Assembly: GCA_015064415.1 (NCBI GenBank)
Contig: SVSG01000003.1
Location: forward strand, 1-64,000
Source: Oscillospiraceae bacterium
GTDB lineage: Bacteria > Bacillota > Clostridia > Oscillospirales > CAG-272
Length of the DNA: 64,000 nt
Direction: 5' to 3'
The position numbers and the translations under genes are program-made. The stretch's first letter is position 1, and every line of letters starts with the position of its first letter. Shown here in pieces: positions 20,690 through 30,055 of this stretch. Under the pieces are notes generated by a model that was given only the letters and a program-made list of their open reading frames with translations, ran no database searches and was not told the DNA's origin.

Positions 20690-20938
20690 ATGAAAAACGA
20701 AACCAACTACGGCAAAATCATTGCCGTCACCCTCTCCGTCATCACCTGTGCCGGTGCCATTGCGTTTGTTCTGTACCGTCTGTTCCGCAATCTGATCACA
20801 TTCTGCAACACCTATCAGCTGAACGAGGAGGATGATCTTGAGCTTGACCTTGACCAGCTGGACGAAGAGCTGTTCGACGGCGAAGAGCCCGAGGAAGAGA
20901 TCGTTGTGGAAGCTCCCGAAGAGCCCGCCGCAGAGTGA
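20690..20938 (+). CDS. Small single-pass membrane protein with acidic C-terminal tail
   Basis: 82 aa, one TM helix then Glu/Asp-rich tail; GGAGGA SD. Confidence 0.65.
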   Translation: MKNETNYGKIIAVTLSVITCAGAIAFVLYRLFRNLITFCNTYQLNEEDDLELDLDQLDEELFDGEEPEEEIVVEAPEEPAAE

Positions 20939-21046
20939 CAAGCAAAAAAGGCCCGCCCACGCCGGGCCTTTTTATTTTACACCATTTCAGGGAAAAAGTA
21001 AAGAGCATAAAGAAAAGCCGCCGCGAAAAATCGCGGCGGCCTTTTA

Positions 21047-22633
21047 TTATCCGTAAATATAACCGTCGTCACCGGTTCCGCTGTCGCGCTGTGCGTGGTA
21101 GGCACGGAAGTCCTCCACGATCTTTTCCAGCGTGGTCGTGATCGCGCTCTTATAGGACTTATAAGAGGCAGACCAGGATGCGCCGCCACGAATGGCGTAG
21201 GAGATGCGGTCACACATACCGTTCAGATCCGTAGAGAAAATTTTGCCGATGTCAAAGGTGATACCGGAGCGGATATACTCGAACATATCCGTCTCGTTCT
21301 GGCCGGCGGAATACTTGAGCTGCATGTTCACCTCAAAGATCTCGGGGGTGGTCAGGCGGTAGCCCTCGGAGGCCCAGCACTCCAGCACAGCGGAGAGCAT
21401 GCGCAGGGTCTCGGCCTTTTCGCCGCGATCGTCAAAGCCAAGGAAAATACCGTAAAGCGACCAGGGGTTGCCCATACCGGTATAGTAGTTCACCTGCTTC
21501 TCGTCATACTTGGGCATGGGAAGCAAGCCGTACTCGAAGTCCGCATTGAGAAGACGCTTGCCCGCATACTGCGAGTGCTGCATGATCACAAGCATACGGC
21601 CCTCGTCAAACACGGTCATATGGTCACTTTGCACCTCGTACTCGAGATTGTCATGTGCGTAGATCCACACGTTGTCGGTAACGGCCCAGCGGCCGATCTT
21701 GTTGATCAGCTTAACGGCCTTCTTGGAGGAATAGTCGGGGGAAACGACCAGCAGATCGTGGTCACTTTCATCCACGTAATGCATGTTAGAGCCAATGTAA
21801 AAGCTGTCCAGCTCCCAAATTACCGCACCAAAGCCGTAGCGGTCGCCCTTGGAGCGCTGGTTGTCATTGTCCATATCGCGATACACGTCGGAGGTGATCT
21901 CAAGCAGCTTGTCGATGGTCCACTTGCCTTCACGAACGGAGTTATAGGGGATCGGGATCTGCAGCTGAGAGAACATATCCTTATTGATATACATCATGTG
22001 CATCATGTAAAGCACGTTGGTGGACATGTCGCCGGATACGAAATAGTAAGTACCGTTACCAAAGCTCACGGTCTCAACCAACTGCTGGGGCCACCAGGGC
22101 TTATCCAAGTCCATGTAGGAATCCTTGATGGTGGAAATGTTCACGAAATATCCCTGCACGGCAAGGGTGCCGCCGTTACGGGAGTACGCGGAGATAATGT
22201 CATAATCATGCGTGCCTGCGGTGTATACGTTGTCCACGTGCTTGAGGAAGTTCTGACGGTTGGCCGTGTCGCCGTTGCCGGGGATGCCATGGAAGACAAG
22301 ATCCACGTTCAGGCGGTCCTCAATCTGCATGTTACGGTCATAGATCGCGTCGCGCACGTTGTCGCCCGTGATCTCCTCCTGCTCAAACTCAGGGTTTTCC
22401 GTATCGCTCCAGTGCAGGATGGTGATCTGTTCCCCACCGTAATTCAGGTCGGAAGGAAGAGAATCCTTCAAACGGCCGTTCACGTCCAGCTGATCATTGA
22501 TCAGACCGGAGCCACCGCCGCTACCGGAGCCGCCGCCGGAAGGATTGTCGCCGCCCTGATCGCAGGCCACTACCAGTCCCGTAAGGGTCAGGCAAGCCAA
22601 CAACAAGGCAAGTAATCTGGCAATCATTTTCAT
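21047..22633 (-). CDS. Extracellular solute-binding lipoprotein, paralog 1
   Basis: Lipobox LVVAC, GGGS linker, shared family blocks ENPEFEQEEITGDNVRDAIYDRNMQ and PWWPQQLVETVSFGNG. An alternative TTG start at 22654 is possible. Confidence 0.85.
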   Translation of the reverse strand: MKMIARLLALLLACLTLTGLVVACDQGGDNPSGGGSGSGGGSGLINDQLDVNGRLKDSLPSDLNYGGEQITILHWSDTENPEFEQEEITGDNVRDAIYDRNMQIEDRLNVDLVFHGIPGNGDTANRQNFLKHVDNVYTAGTHDYDIISAYSRNGGTLAVQGYFVNISTIKDSYMDLDKPWWPQQLVETVSFGNGTYYFVSGDMSTNVLYMMHMMYINKDMFSQLQIPIPYNSVREGKWTIDKLLEITSDVYRDMDNDNQRSKGDRYGFGAVIWELDSFYIGSNMHYVDESDHDLLVVSPDYSSKKAVKLINKIGRWAVTDNVWIYAHDNLEYEVQSDHMTVFDEGRMLVIMQHSQYAGKRLLNADFEYGLLPMPKYDEKQVNYYTGMGNPWSLYGIFLGFDDRGEKAETLRMLSAVLECWASEGYRLTTPEIFEVNMQLKYSAGQNETDMFEYIRSGITFDIGKIFSTDLNGMCDRISYAIRGGASWSASYKSYKSAITTTLEKIVEDFRAYHAQRDSGTGDDGYIYG

Positions 22634-22643
22634 GTTGTTCGTG

Positions 22644-22662
22644 GTTTTCGACAAGCGAAAAC
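22644..22662 (-). promoter_or_regulatory. 5' UTR stem-loop between SD and AUG (paralog 1)
   Basis: GTTTTCG-CTTGT-CGAAAAC; SD AGGAGG 1 nt upstream, ATG 10 nt downstream. Confidence 0.75.
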
Positions 22663-22803
22663 GCCTCCTTTTTGCATTATAGATAATTATATTATAACAT
22701 GCCGCGCCGTATTTGTCAATGAAATTAGTTGTGAAAAAACAAATTTGTACAAAACAGACAAAATAAAGAAAAGCCGCCCGAAGGCGGCTTTTCCCTGAAA
22801 TCA

Positions 22804-24357
22804 TTATTTCTGAATGGCGTGGTAAGTGCGGAAATTCTCTACGATATCGGCAAGCTTCTTTTCGATTGCAGTCTTATAGGACTTATAAGAGGAGGACCAG
22901 GAAGCGTTTGCGGAGATCGCATAGGAGGGCAGCTCGCAGATGTTATTGAGGTCTGCGGCAAAGATCTTACCGATGTCGAAGGTGATGCCGGAACGGATGT
23001 ACTCGAACATATCCGTCTCATTCTGACCTGCGGAGTACTTCAGCTGCATGTTCACCTCGAAGATCTCGGGGGTGGTCAGGCGGTAGCCCTCGGAGGCCCA
23101 GCACTCCAGCACGGCGGAAAGCATCGTAAGCGTTTCCTGTCTGTCGTCGCGCTCGTCAAAATCAAGGAAGATGGCGTACAGCGACCAGGGGTTACCCATG
23201 CCGGTGTAGTAGTTCACCTGCTTTTCGTCATACTTGGGGTTCGGCACAAGACCGTACTCAAAGTCTGCGTTGAGCAGATGCTTGCCTGCATACTGAGAAT
23301 GCTGCATAATGACCAGCATACGACCATCATCAAACACATCCATGTGGTCGCGCTGCAGCTCTACGGCATCGTTGGTGATGGCAGAGTTGTAGACCCACAC
23401 GTTATCGGTGACAGCCCACTGACCCAGCTTGTTGACAAGGCGTACTGCCTTCTTGGAGGTGAAGTCAGGAGACAGAACCAACATATCGTTGTCATCCTCA
23501 TCCACGTAGCGCAGATTGGAGCCAGCAAAGAAGCTATCCAAAACCCAGTGCACAGCACCGAAGCCGTAACGGTCATGCTTGGAGGTGGTGTTATCGTTGT
23601 CCAGATCGCGGTAAACGTCGGAGGTGTACTCGATCAGCTTGTCGATTGTCCATTTACCCTCACGAACAAGCTCATAAGGCAGCTCAAGCTGCAGCTGAGA
23701 GAACATATCCTTATTGATATACATCATGTGCATCATGTAAAGCACGTTGGTGGACATATCACCGGAGCAGAAGTAGTAGTCACCGTTACCAAAGCTGACG
23801 GTCTCAACCAGCTGCTGGGGCCACCAGGGCTTTTCCAGATCCATATAAGAGTTTTCAATCGTGGAAAGGTTCAGATAGTAACCCTGCACAGCAAGCGTAC
23901 CGGAGGTACGGGCGTACACGGAAACAAAGTCATAATCCTGCGTGCCGGCAGAATACACGCTGTCCACGTGCTTGACAAAATTGGGACGGTCGCCGCCGTG
24001 TCCGGGGATGCCGACGAACTGCAGGTCGATGTTGAGGCGGTCCTCCACCTGCATATTACGGTCATAGATCGCATCGCGCACGTTGTCGCCGGTGATCTCC
24101 TCCTGCTCGAACTCGGGGTTCTCGGGATTGCTCCAGTGCAGGATGGTGACCTCCTCGCCCTGATAGTTGAGGGTATCGGGCAGGTCATCCTTCAGACGGC
24201 CGTTCACGTCCAGCTTGTCGTCCTTCAAGCCGCTGTTGCCGCCACCGCCGTTCGCGGTACCACCGTTGTTGGTAGAGCCGCTATCGCAGGCAACCACCAT
24301 GGTCACAATGGAAAGGCAGACCAACAACAATGCAAGCATTCTGGTCATCAGCTTCAT
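22804..24357 (-). CDS. Extracellular solute-binding lipoprotein, paralog 2
   Basis: MKLMTRMLALLLVCLSIVTMVVACDSG lipobox; same family blocks. Confidence 0.87.
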   Translation of the reverse strand: MKLMTRMLALLLVCLSIVTMVVACDSGSTNNGGTANGGGGNSGLKDDKLDVNGRLKDDLPDTLNYQGEEVTILHWSNPENPEFEQEEITGDNVRDAIYDRNMQVEDRLNIDLQFVGIPGHGGDRPNFVKHVDSVYSAGTQDYDFVSVYARTSGTLAVQGYYLNLSTIENSYMDLEKPWWPQQLVETVSFGNGDYYFCSGDMSTNVLYMMHMMYINKDMFSQLQLELPYELVREGKWTIDKLIEYTSDVYRDLDNDNTTSKHDRYGFGAVHWVLDSFFAGSNLRYVDEDDNDMLVLSPDFTSKKAVRLVNKLGQWAVTDNVWVYNSAITNDAVELQRDHMDVFDDGRMLVIMQHSQYAGKHLLNADFEYGLVPNPKYDEKQVNYYTGMGNPWSLYAIFLDFDERDDRQETLTMLSAVLECWASEGYRLTTPEIFEVNMQLKYSAGQNETDMFEYIRSGITFDIGKIFAADLNNICELPSYAISANASWSSSYKSYKTAIEKKLADIVENFRTYHAIQK

Positions 24358-24367
24358 ACTTGTGTTC

Positions 24368-24385
24368 GTTTCCCTTTTGGGAAAC
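24368..24385 (-). promoter_or_regulatory. 5' UTR stem-loop between SD and AUG (paralog 2)
   Basis: GTTTCCC-AAAA-GGGAAAC; SD AGGAGG 1 nt upstream, ATG 10 nt downstream. Confidence 0.75.
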
Positions 24386-24489
24386 TCCTCCTTCTTGATA
24401 AATTTGATAACAATCATATTTTAGCACACTAATTAAGGGATTGTCGATATAAAATCGTTCGCAAAATTATCACTATTGTTCATTGCTTA

Positions 24490-24678
24490 TACAAAAAACA
24501 ACGAAATCTGCGCTTTGCGCGTTGTTTTGAAATGATTATTTTGAATAGCGCGGTACGGAAATTCCCTACAATGTCACCAAGCGGCTTGTGCTTGGTTTCC
24601 CGTGGGGAAACTCTTCCTTTTTATTAAATATGGTTGAGCCGTCTTATACATTATAGCACACTTCCCTTTCTTTGTCAA
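24490..24678 (-). pseudogene. Internally deleted sixth solute-binding paralog: promoter, leader hairpin, 3' tail and terminator retained
   Basis: Minus strand: TTGACA-17-TATAAT (24650-24678), degraded SD AGGAAGA, hairpin GTTTCCC-CAC-GGGAAAC (24595-24611), then a tail CTTGGTGACATTGTAGGGAATTTCCGT matching the 3' end of paralog 2 (CTTGCCGATATCGTAGAGAATTTCCGC), then a terminator-like hairpin. Confidence 0.75.
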
Positions 24679-24724
24679 TCTTCGCGCAACATATTTTCAT
24701 TTTCCGCCGACAACTGCAAAAAAG

Positions 24725-24756
24725 AACGCCACCCGTACACGGGTGGCGTTCTTCGA
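24725..24756 (-). terminator. Intrinsic terminator downstream of paralog 3
   Basis: GAACGCCACCCGTACACGGGTGGCGTTC hairpin. Confidence 0.7.
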
Positions 24757-24765
24757 AAACGAAGA

Positions 24766-26307
24766 TCAGCGATTCTGATAAATGCGGAAGTTCTCTACAA
24801 TAGTCTCCAGCTTTTTGTCAATGGAATTCTTGTAGGACTTGTAGCAAGAGGACCAAGAGGAGTTACCGACGATACAGCCGGAAGGCATCTCAGACATGGT
24901 ACCAAGCTCGGTGGAGAAGATCTTGCCAAGGTCAAACACGATACCGGAACGGACGTACTCGAACATATCGGTCTCATCCTGACCTGCGGAGTACTTGAGC
25001 TGCATGTTCACCTCAAAGATCTCGGGGGTGGTGAGACGGTATGCTTCGGAGGCGTAGCATTCCAACACAGCGGAAAACATGGAAAGGGTCGCTTTGCGGT
25101 CGCCGCGATCGTCAAAGTCACGGAACACGCCGTACAGCGTCCAGGGGTTACCCATACCGGTGTAGTAGTTCACCTGCTTCTCGTCATACTTGGGGTTGGG
25201 CACAAGGCCGTACTCAAAGTCTGCGTTCAGAAGTCTGGCCTCCGCATAGTTGGCGTGTGCCATATGGATCAGCGCGCGGCCCTTCTGGAACAGCTTCCAA
25301 GTAGCGTCATGCTCCTCATCGGTGGCGCGGGACTGCTGTGTGATCCAAACGCTGTCATTCGAAGCCCAAGCACCCAGCTTATTGATCATCTTAACCACCT
25401 TCTTGGAGGTGTAGTCGGGAGAAACGACCAGCATATCCGTGTCACTCTCGTCGATGTAGCGCATATTGGAGCCGGCATAGAAGGAGTCAGCCACGTAGTG
25501 CAGCGCAACAAAGCCGTAGCGGTCATTGACGGAGACCTGATTGTCGTTGTCCAAGTCACGGTAGGTATCGGTGGTGATCTCGATCAGCTTGTCGATGGTC
25601 CACTTGCCGTCACGAACGGCCTTGTAGGGCAGCTCGATCTGCAGCTGAGAGAACATATCCTTGTTGATGTACATCAAGTGCATCATATACAGCACGGAGG
25701 TTGCCATATCACCCGAGATGAAGTAGTAAGCGCCGTTGCCGAAGCTGACGGTCTCCACCAGCTGCTGCGGCCACCAGGGCTTTTCCAGATCGATATAAGA
25801 GTTCTCGATCTTGGCAAGGTTTTCAAGATAACCGCGCACGGCAAGAGCACCCTCGGTACGGGTGTAGTTGGCAAGAATGTCGTAATCCTGCGTACCTGCG
25901 TCATAGATCGCGTCGATCTGCTTGAGGAACTGCTCGCGTGCGCCGTAGTAAGCTGCGTTCATACCGATAAACTTCAGGTCCACGTTCAAGCGGTCTTCGA
26001 TCTGCGCATTACGGTCGTAAATGGCGTCGCGCACGTTATCGCCGGTGATCTCCTCCTGCTCGAACTCGGGCAGGCCACCGTCGATCCAGTGCATGATGAC
26101 GATCTCCTCGCCACCGTAGTTCAGATTGTTGGGCAGATCGTCCTTCAGACGACCGTTGATATCCAGGGTGTCATCCTTCAGTCCGCCGGAGCTGTTGCCA
26201 TCGTTGTTATTGTTGCCGCCATTCGACGTCTGATCGCAGGCAACCACCATGGTCACAAGCGTGAGACATGCCAACAAAAGTGCAAGAATTCTGGCAAAAT
26301 GTTTCAT
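24766..26307 (-). CDS. Extracellular solute-binding lipoprotein, paralog 3
   Basis: MKHFARILALLLACLTLVTMVVACDQTS lipobox; family blocks conserved. Confidence 0.87.
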   Translation of the reverse strand: MKHFARILALLLACLTLVTMVVACDQTSNGGNNNNDGNSSGGLKDDTLDINGRLKDDLPNNLNYGGEEIVIMHWIDGGLPEFEQEEITGDNVRDAIYDRNAQIEDRLNVDLKFIGMNAAYYGAREQFLKQIDAIYDAGTQDYDILANYTRTEGALAVRGYLENLAKIENSYIDLEKPWWPQQLVETVSFGNGAYYFISGDMATSVLYMMHLMYINKDMFSQLQIELPYKAVRDGKWTIDKLIEITTDTYRDLDNDNQVSVNDRYGFVALHYVADSFYAGSNMRYIDESDTDMLVVSPDYTSKKVVKMINKLGAWASNDSVWITQQSRATDEEHDATWKLFQKGRALIHMAHANYAEARLLNADFEYGLVPNPKYDEKQVNYYTGMGNPWTLYGVFRDFDDRGDRKATLSMFSAVLECYASEAYRLTTPEIFEVNMQLKYSAGQDETDMFEYVRSGIVFDLGKIFSTELGTMSEMPSGCIVGNSSWSSCYKSYKNSIDKKLETIVENFRIYQNR

Positions 26308-26316
26308 GTTGCATCC

Positions 26317-26336
26317 GTTTCCACCAAAGCGGAAAC
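26317..26336 (-). promoter_or_regulatory. 5' UTR stem-loop between SD and AUG (paralog 3)
   Basis: GTTTCCGC-TTTG-GTGGAAAC (one G-U pair); SD 1 nt upstream, ATG 9 nt downstream. Confidence 0.75.
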
Positions 26337-26577
26337 TCCTCCTTTTTGAATTTGTGCAAATAGATAAAATTGCTATGGTTATTGTAACATATTTTGCTTT
26401 TTTTGTCAATGTTTTTAATCAAGTCTTTACAACTTTGGAGGAAAATACACATTTTTGACCGCCGCGTGAAAAGAAATGCACATTTTTCAAAGCTCTTGCG
26501 ACAAAATGGGCTTTTTCACCAATTGAAGCAAAAAGCCGCCCCGAAATCGGGGCGGCTTTGAGCTGCTGTTACAAAGG

Positions 26578-28116
26578 TCAGCGGTTCTGATAAACACGGA
26601 AGTTCTCGACAAGATCTTCCAGCTTCGTGTTGATAGATTTCACGTAAGATTTGTAAGATGCGGACCAGGAGGAGTTGCCGACGACGGACATGGAAGCCAG
26701 CTCGGACATATTATTCAGCTCCAGCGAAAAGATCTTACCCAGATCGAACACGATGCCGGAACGGACGTACTCGAACATATCGGTCTCGTCCTGACCTGCG
26801 GAATACTTGAGCTGCATGTTCACCTCAAAGATCTCGGGGGTGGTGAGACGGTACGCCTCGGAGGCATAGCACTCGAAGATCGCGGTAAACATCGAAAGGG
26901 TGGCGGCGCGGTCGCCGCGATCGTCAAAGTCGCGGAACACGCCGTACAGCGTCCAGGGGTTACCCATACCGGTGTAGTAGTTCACCTGCTTCTCGTCATA
27001 CTTGGGGTTGGGAACAAGGCCGTACTCAAAGTCAGCGTTCAAAAGGAAGCCATCAGCGTAGCAGGCGTGCGCCATATGGATCAATGCCTGCCCGGTCTTG
27101 AACAACGACCAAGTGGCAGACTGCTCATCAGAGGTGCTGTGCGTGCCGTCCGTGATCCAAACGCTTTCGGTGGAGGCCCACGCGCCAAGCTTATTGATCA
27201 TCTTCACCATCTTACGGGAGGTGTAGTCGGGCGAGACCTTCAGCATCGTGCCCTCGTCCTCCTCGATATAGTGCATATTGGAGCCGGCATAAAAGGAGTC
27301 ACTTACGTAATGCAAGGACACAAAGCCGTAACGGTCACCCGTGGAGACCTGATTGTCATTGTCCAGATCGCGGTAGGTATCGGTGGTGATCTCGATCAGC
27401 TTGTCGATGGTCCACTTGCCGTCGCGAACGGTCTTATAGGGCAGCTCGATCTGCAGCTGAGAGAACATATCCTTGTTGATGTACATCAGATGCATCATAT
27501 ACAGCACGTTGGTGGACATATCGCCGGAGATGAAATAGTAAGCGCCGTTACCGAAGCTCACCGTCTCCACCAGCTGCTGGGGCCACCAGGGCTTCTGCAG
27601 GTTCATGTAAGAGTTCTCGATCTTGGAAAGGTTTTCAAGGTAGCCCTGCACGGCAAGGGTACCCTCGGTACGGGCGTAGGTCGCGATGATATCGTAATCC
27701 TGCGTGCCTGCGGCGTAAATGGCGTCAATCTGCTTGAGGAACGGCTCACGTGCGCCGTTGTATGCTGCAGGCACGCCAACGAATTGAAGGTCAACGTTCA
27801 GACGGTCCTCCACCTGCATGTTGCGGTCATAGATCGCGTCACGCACGTTGTCACCGGTGATCTCCTCCTGCTCGAACTCAGGACGCTCGACCTCGGCCCA
27901 GTACATCAGTACGACCTCTTCGCCGCCAAAGTTCAGATTGTCGGGCAGATCGTCCTTGACACGGCCGTTGATATCCAGGGTATCGTCCTTAAGGCCGTTG
28001 GAACCGCCGCCACCGCCGCCGTTACCGCCACCGGACGTTTGATCGCATGCGACCACCATGGTCACAAGCGTGAGGCACGCCAGCAAAAGCGCAAAAATTC
28101 TGGCAAAATGTTTCAT
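26578..28116 (-). CDS. Extracellular solute-binding lipoprotein, paralog 4
   Basis: MKHFARIFALLLACLTLVTMVVACDQTS; family blocks conserved. Confidence 0.88.
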   Translation of the reverse strand: MKHFARIFALLLACLTLVTMVVACDQTSGGGNGGGGGGSNGLKDDTLDINGRVKDDLPDNLNFGGEEVVLMYWAEVERPEFEQEEITGDNVRDAIYDRNMQVEDRLNVDLQFVGVPAAYNGAREPFLKQIDAIYAAGTQDYDIIATYARTEGTLAVQGYLENLSKIENSYMNLQKPWWPQQLVETVSFGNGAYYFISGDMSTNVLYMMHLMYINKDMFSQLQIELPYKTVRDGKWTIDKLIEITTDTYRDLDNDNQVSTGDRYGFVSLHYVSDSFYAGSNMHYIEEDEGTMLKVSPDYTSRKMVKMINKLGAWASTESVWITDGTHSTSDEQSATWSLFKTGQALIHMAHACYADGFLLNADFEYGLVPNPKYDEKQVNYYTGMGNPWTLYGVFRDFDDRGDRAATLSMFTAIFECYASEAYRLTTPEIFEVNMQLKYSAGQDETDMFEYVRSGIVFDLGKIFSLELNNMSELASMSVVGNSSWSASYKSYVKSINTKLEDLVENFRVYQNR

Positions 28117-28125
28117 GTTGCGTTT

Positions 28126-28145
28126 GTTTCCACCAAAGTGGAAAC
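28126..28145 (-). promoter_or_regulatory. 5' UTR stem-loop between SD and AUG (paralog 4)
   Basis: GTTTCCAC-TTTG-GTGGAAAC perfect 8-bp stem; SD 2 nt upstream, ATG 9 nt downstream. Confidence 0.78.
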
Positions 28146-28331
28146 TCCCTCCTTTTTTGTTTTTTTGATGGGATCATTTAACCGTTTATATTATAACATA
28201 ATACCCTTTTTTTGTCAATTGCTTTCTGCGTCTTCACGCGCTTTTTTCGACGTTTTCAAGAAAAATTCACTTCGCAAAAGATAACGCCCGCCCCAAGATC
28301 GGGGCGGGCGTTTGACCGCATCTTGTAAAAA

Positions 28332-29870
28332 TCAGCGGTTCTGGTAAATTCTGAAGTTTTCGACAAGATTCTCCAGCTTCTTGTTGATCGAGTTCTTGTA
28401 GGACTTGAAGGAAGAAGACCAGGAGGTGTTACCTACGATAGATCTGGAAGCAAGCTCGGGCATGTTGTCAAGCTCGGTAGAGAAGATCTTACCAAGGTCG
28501 AACACGATACCGGAACGGACGTACTCGAACATATCGGTCTCGTCCTGACCTGCGGAGTACTTGAGCTGCATGTTCACCTCGAAGATCTCGGGGGTGGTGA
28601 GACGGTATGCCTCGGAAGCGTAGCACTCAAAGATAGCAGAGAACAGGGAAAGGGTGGCAGCACGGTCACCGCGATCGTCAAAGTCACGGAAGATGCCGTA
28701 CAGAGAGAAGGGGTTACCCATACCGGTGTAGTAGTTCACCTGCTTCTCATCATACTTGGGGTTGGGAAGAAGACCGTACTCGAAGTCAACGTTCAAAAGA
28801 GAGCTTTCTGCGAAACAAGCATGCTCCATCCAGACAAGGACCTGTCCCTTGGGGAAGATCTTTCTGGTTGCGTTCTGCTCTTCCTCGGTGCTGTGGTTAC
28901 CGGAGGTGATCCAGATGCTTTCCGTGGAAGCCCAAGCGCCGAGCTTACGGATCAGCTTAACCATCTTCTTGGAGGTATAGTCGGGAGAAACGATCAGCAT
29001 GTCGGTCTCGCTCTCGTCGATGTAGCGCATGTTGGAGCCGGGGTAGAAGCTGTCGCACACGTAGTGAAGTGCGCAGAAGCCGTAACGGTCACCGGTGGAG
29101 ACCTGATTGTCGTTGTCCAGGTCGCGGTAAACGTCGGAGGTGATCTCGATCAGCTTATCGATAGTCCACTTGCCGTCACGAACGGTCTGGTAAGGGATGT
29201 CGATCTGCAGCTGAGAGAACATATCCTTGTTGATGAACATCAGGTGCATCATCTGCAGCACGTTGGTGGACATATCGCCGGAGATGAAGTAGTAAGCGCC
29301 GTTGCCGAAGCTGACGGTCTCAACCAGCTGTTGGGGCCACCAGGGCTTCTCCAGATTCATGTAGGAGTTCTCGATCTTGGCAAGGTTTTCAAGGTAACCC
29401 TGTACGGCAAGCGTACCCTCGGTACGGGCGTAGGTTGCGATGATATCGTAATCCTGCGTACCTGCGGCATAGATCGCGTCGATCTGCTTGAGGAACGGCT
29501 CGCGTGCGCCGTAGTAAGCAGCGGGCACGCCCACGAACTGCAAATCGATGTTCAAACGGTCCTCCACCTGCATGTTGCGGTCATAGATCGCGTCACGCAC
29601 GTTGTCACCGGTGATCTCCTCCTGCTCGAACTCGGGACGCTCGACCTCGGCCCAGTACATCAGTACGACCTCTTCGCCGCCAAAGTTCAGATTGTCGGGC
29701 AGATCGTCCTTGACACGGCCGTTGATGTCCAGAGAATCATCCTTAAGGCCGGTAGAACCGCCGCCGTTGTTAGCGCCGCCGTTGTTCGACGTCTGATCGC
29801 AAGCGACCACCATGGTCACAAGGGTCAGGCACGCAAGCAGCAATGCAAGCAATCTGGCAATGTGTTTCAT
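28332..29870 (-). CDS. Extracellular solute-binding lipoprotein, paralog 5
   Basis: MKHIARLLALLLACLTLVTMVVACDQTS; family blocks conserved. Confidence 0.88.
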   Translation of the reverse strand: MKHIARLLALLLACLTLVTMVVACDQTSNNGGANNGGGSTGLKDDSLDINGRVKDDLPDNLNFGGEEVVLMYWAEVERPEFEQEEITGDNVRDAIYDRNMQVEDRLNIDLQFVGVPAAYYGAREPFLKQIDAIYAAGTQDYDIIATYARTEGTLAVQGYLENLAKIENSYMNLEKPWWPQQLVETVSFGNGAYYFISGDMSTNVLQMMHLMFINKDMFSQLQIDIPYQTVRDGKWTIDKLIEITSDVYRDLDNDNQVSTGDRYGFCALHYVCDSFYPGSNMRYIDESETDMLIVSPDYTSKKMVKLIRKLGAWASTESIWITSGNHSTEEEQNATRKIFPKGQVLVWMEHACFAESSLLNVDFEYGLLPNPKYDEKQVNYYTGMGNPFSLYGIFRDFDDRGDRAATLSLFSAIFECYASEAYRLTTPEIFEVNMQLKYSAGQDETDMFEYVRSGIVFDLGKIFSTELDNMPELASRSIVGNTSWSSSFKSYKNSINKKLENLVENFRIYQNR

Positions 29871-29879
29871 GTTGCGTTT

Positions 29880-29899
29880 GTCTCCACCGAAGTGGAAAC
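29880..29899 (-). promoter_or_regulatory. 5' UTR stem-loop between SD and AUG (paralog 5)
   Basis: GTTTCCAC-TTCG-GTGGAGAC, 8-bp stem with C(UUCG)G tetraloop; SD 2 nt upstream, ATG 9 nt downstream. Confidence 0.8.
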
Positions 29900-30055
29900 T
29901 CCCTCCTTTTTTCTTTTTGAACGGCCGGATCAGGCCGTCGATGTATGTAATTTTACCACAAAGCGTAAAATTTGTCAATGCCAAATCCGTTTTTTTGCCC
30001 TAAAAATATATTATTTTATACTTTATTCACATTTTCACGTCTGCGGGCATTACAT

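Noticed and set aside
22819-24432. 537-aa plus-strand ORF, and similar ORFs opposite each solute-binding gene (e.g. 21095-22615, 24634-26349)
   Set aside because: Recurrent antisense frames repeating wherever the paralogs repeat; the sense strand has signal peptide, lipobox, promoter and terminator.
21047-29907. Possible CRISPR-like or tandem repeat array from recurring identical blocks
   Set aside because: Repeats are conserved coding blocks of ~1.6-kb paralogous genes, not short direct repeats with spacers; no cas genes.
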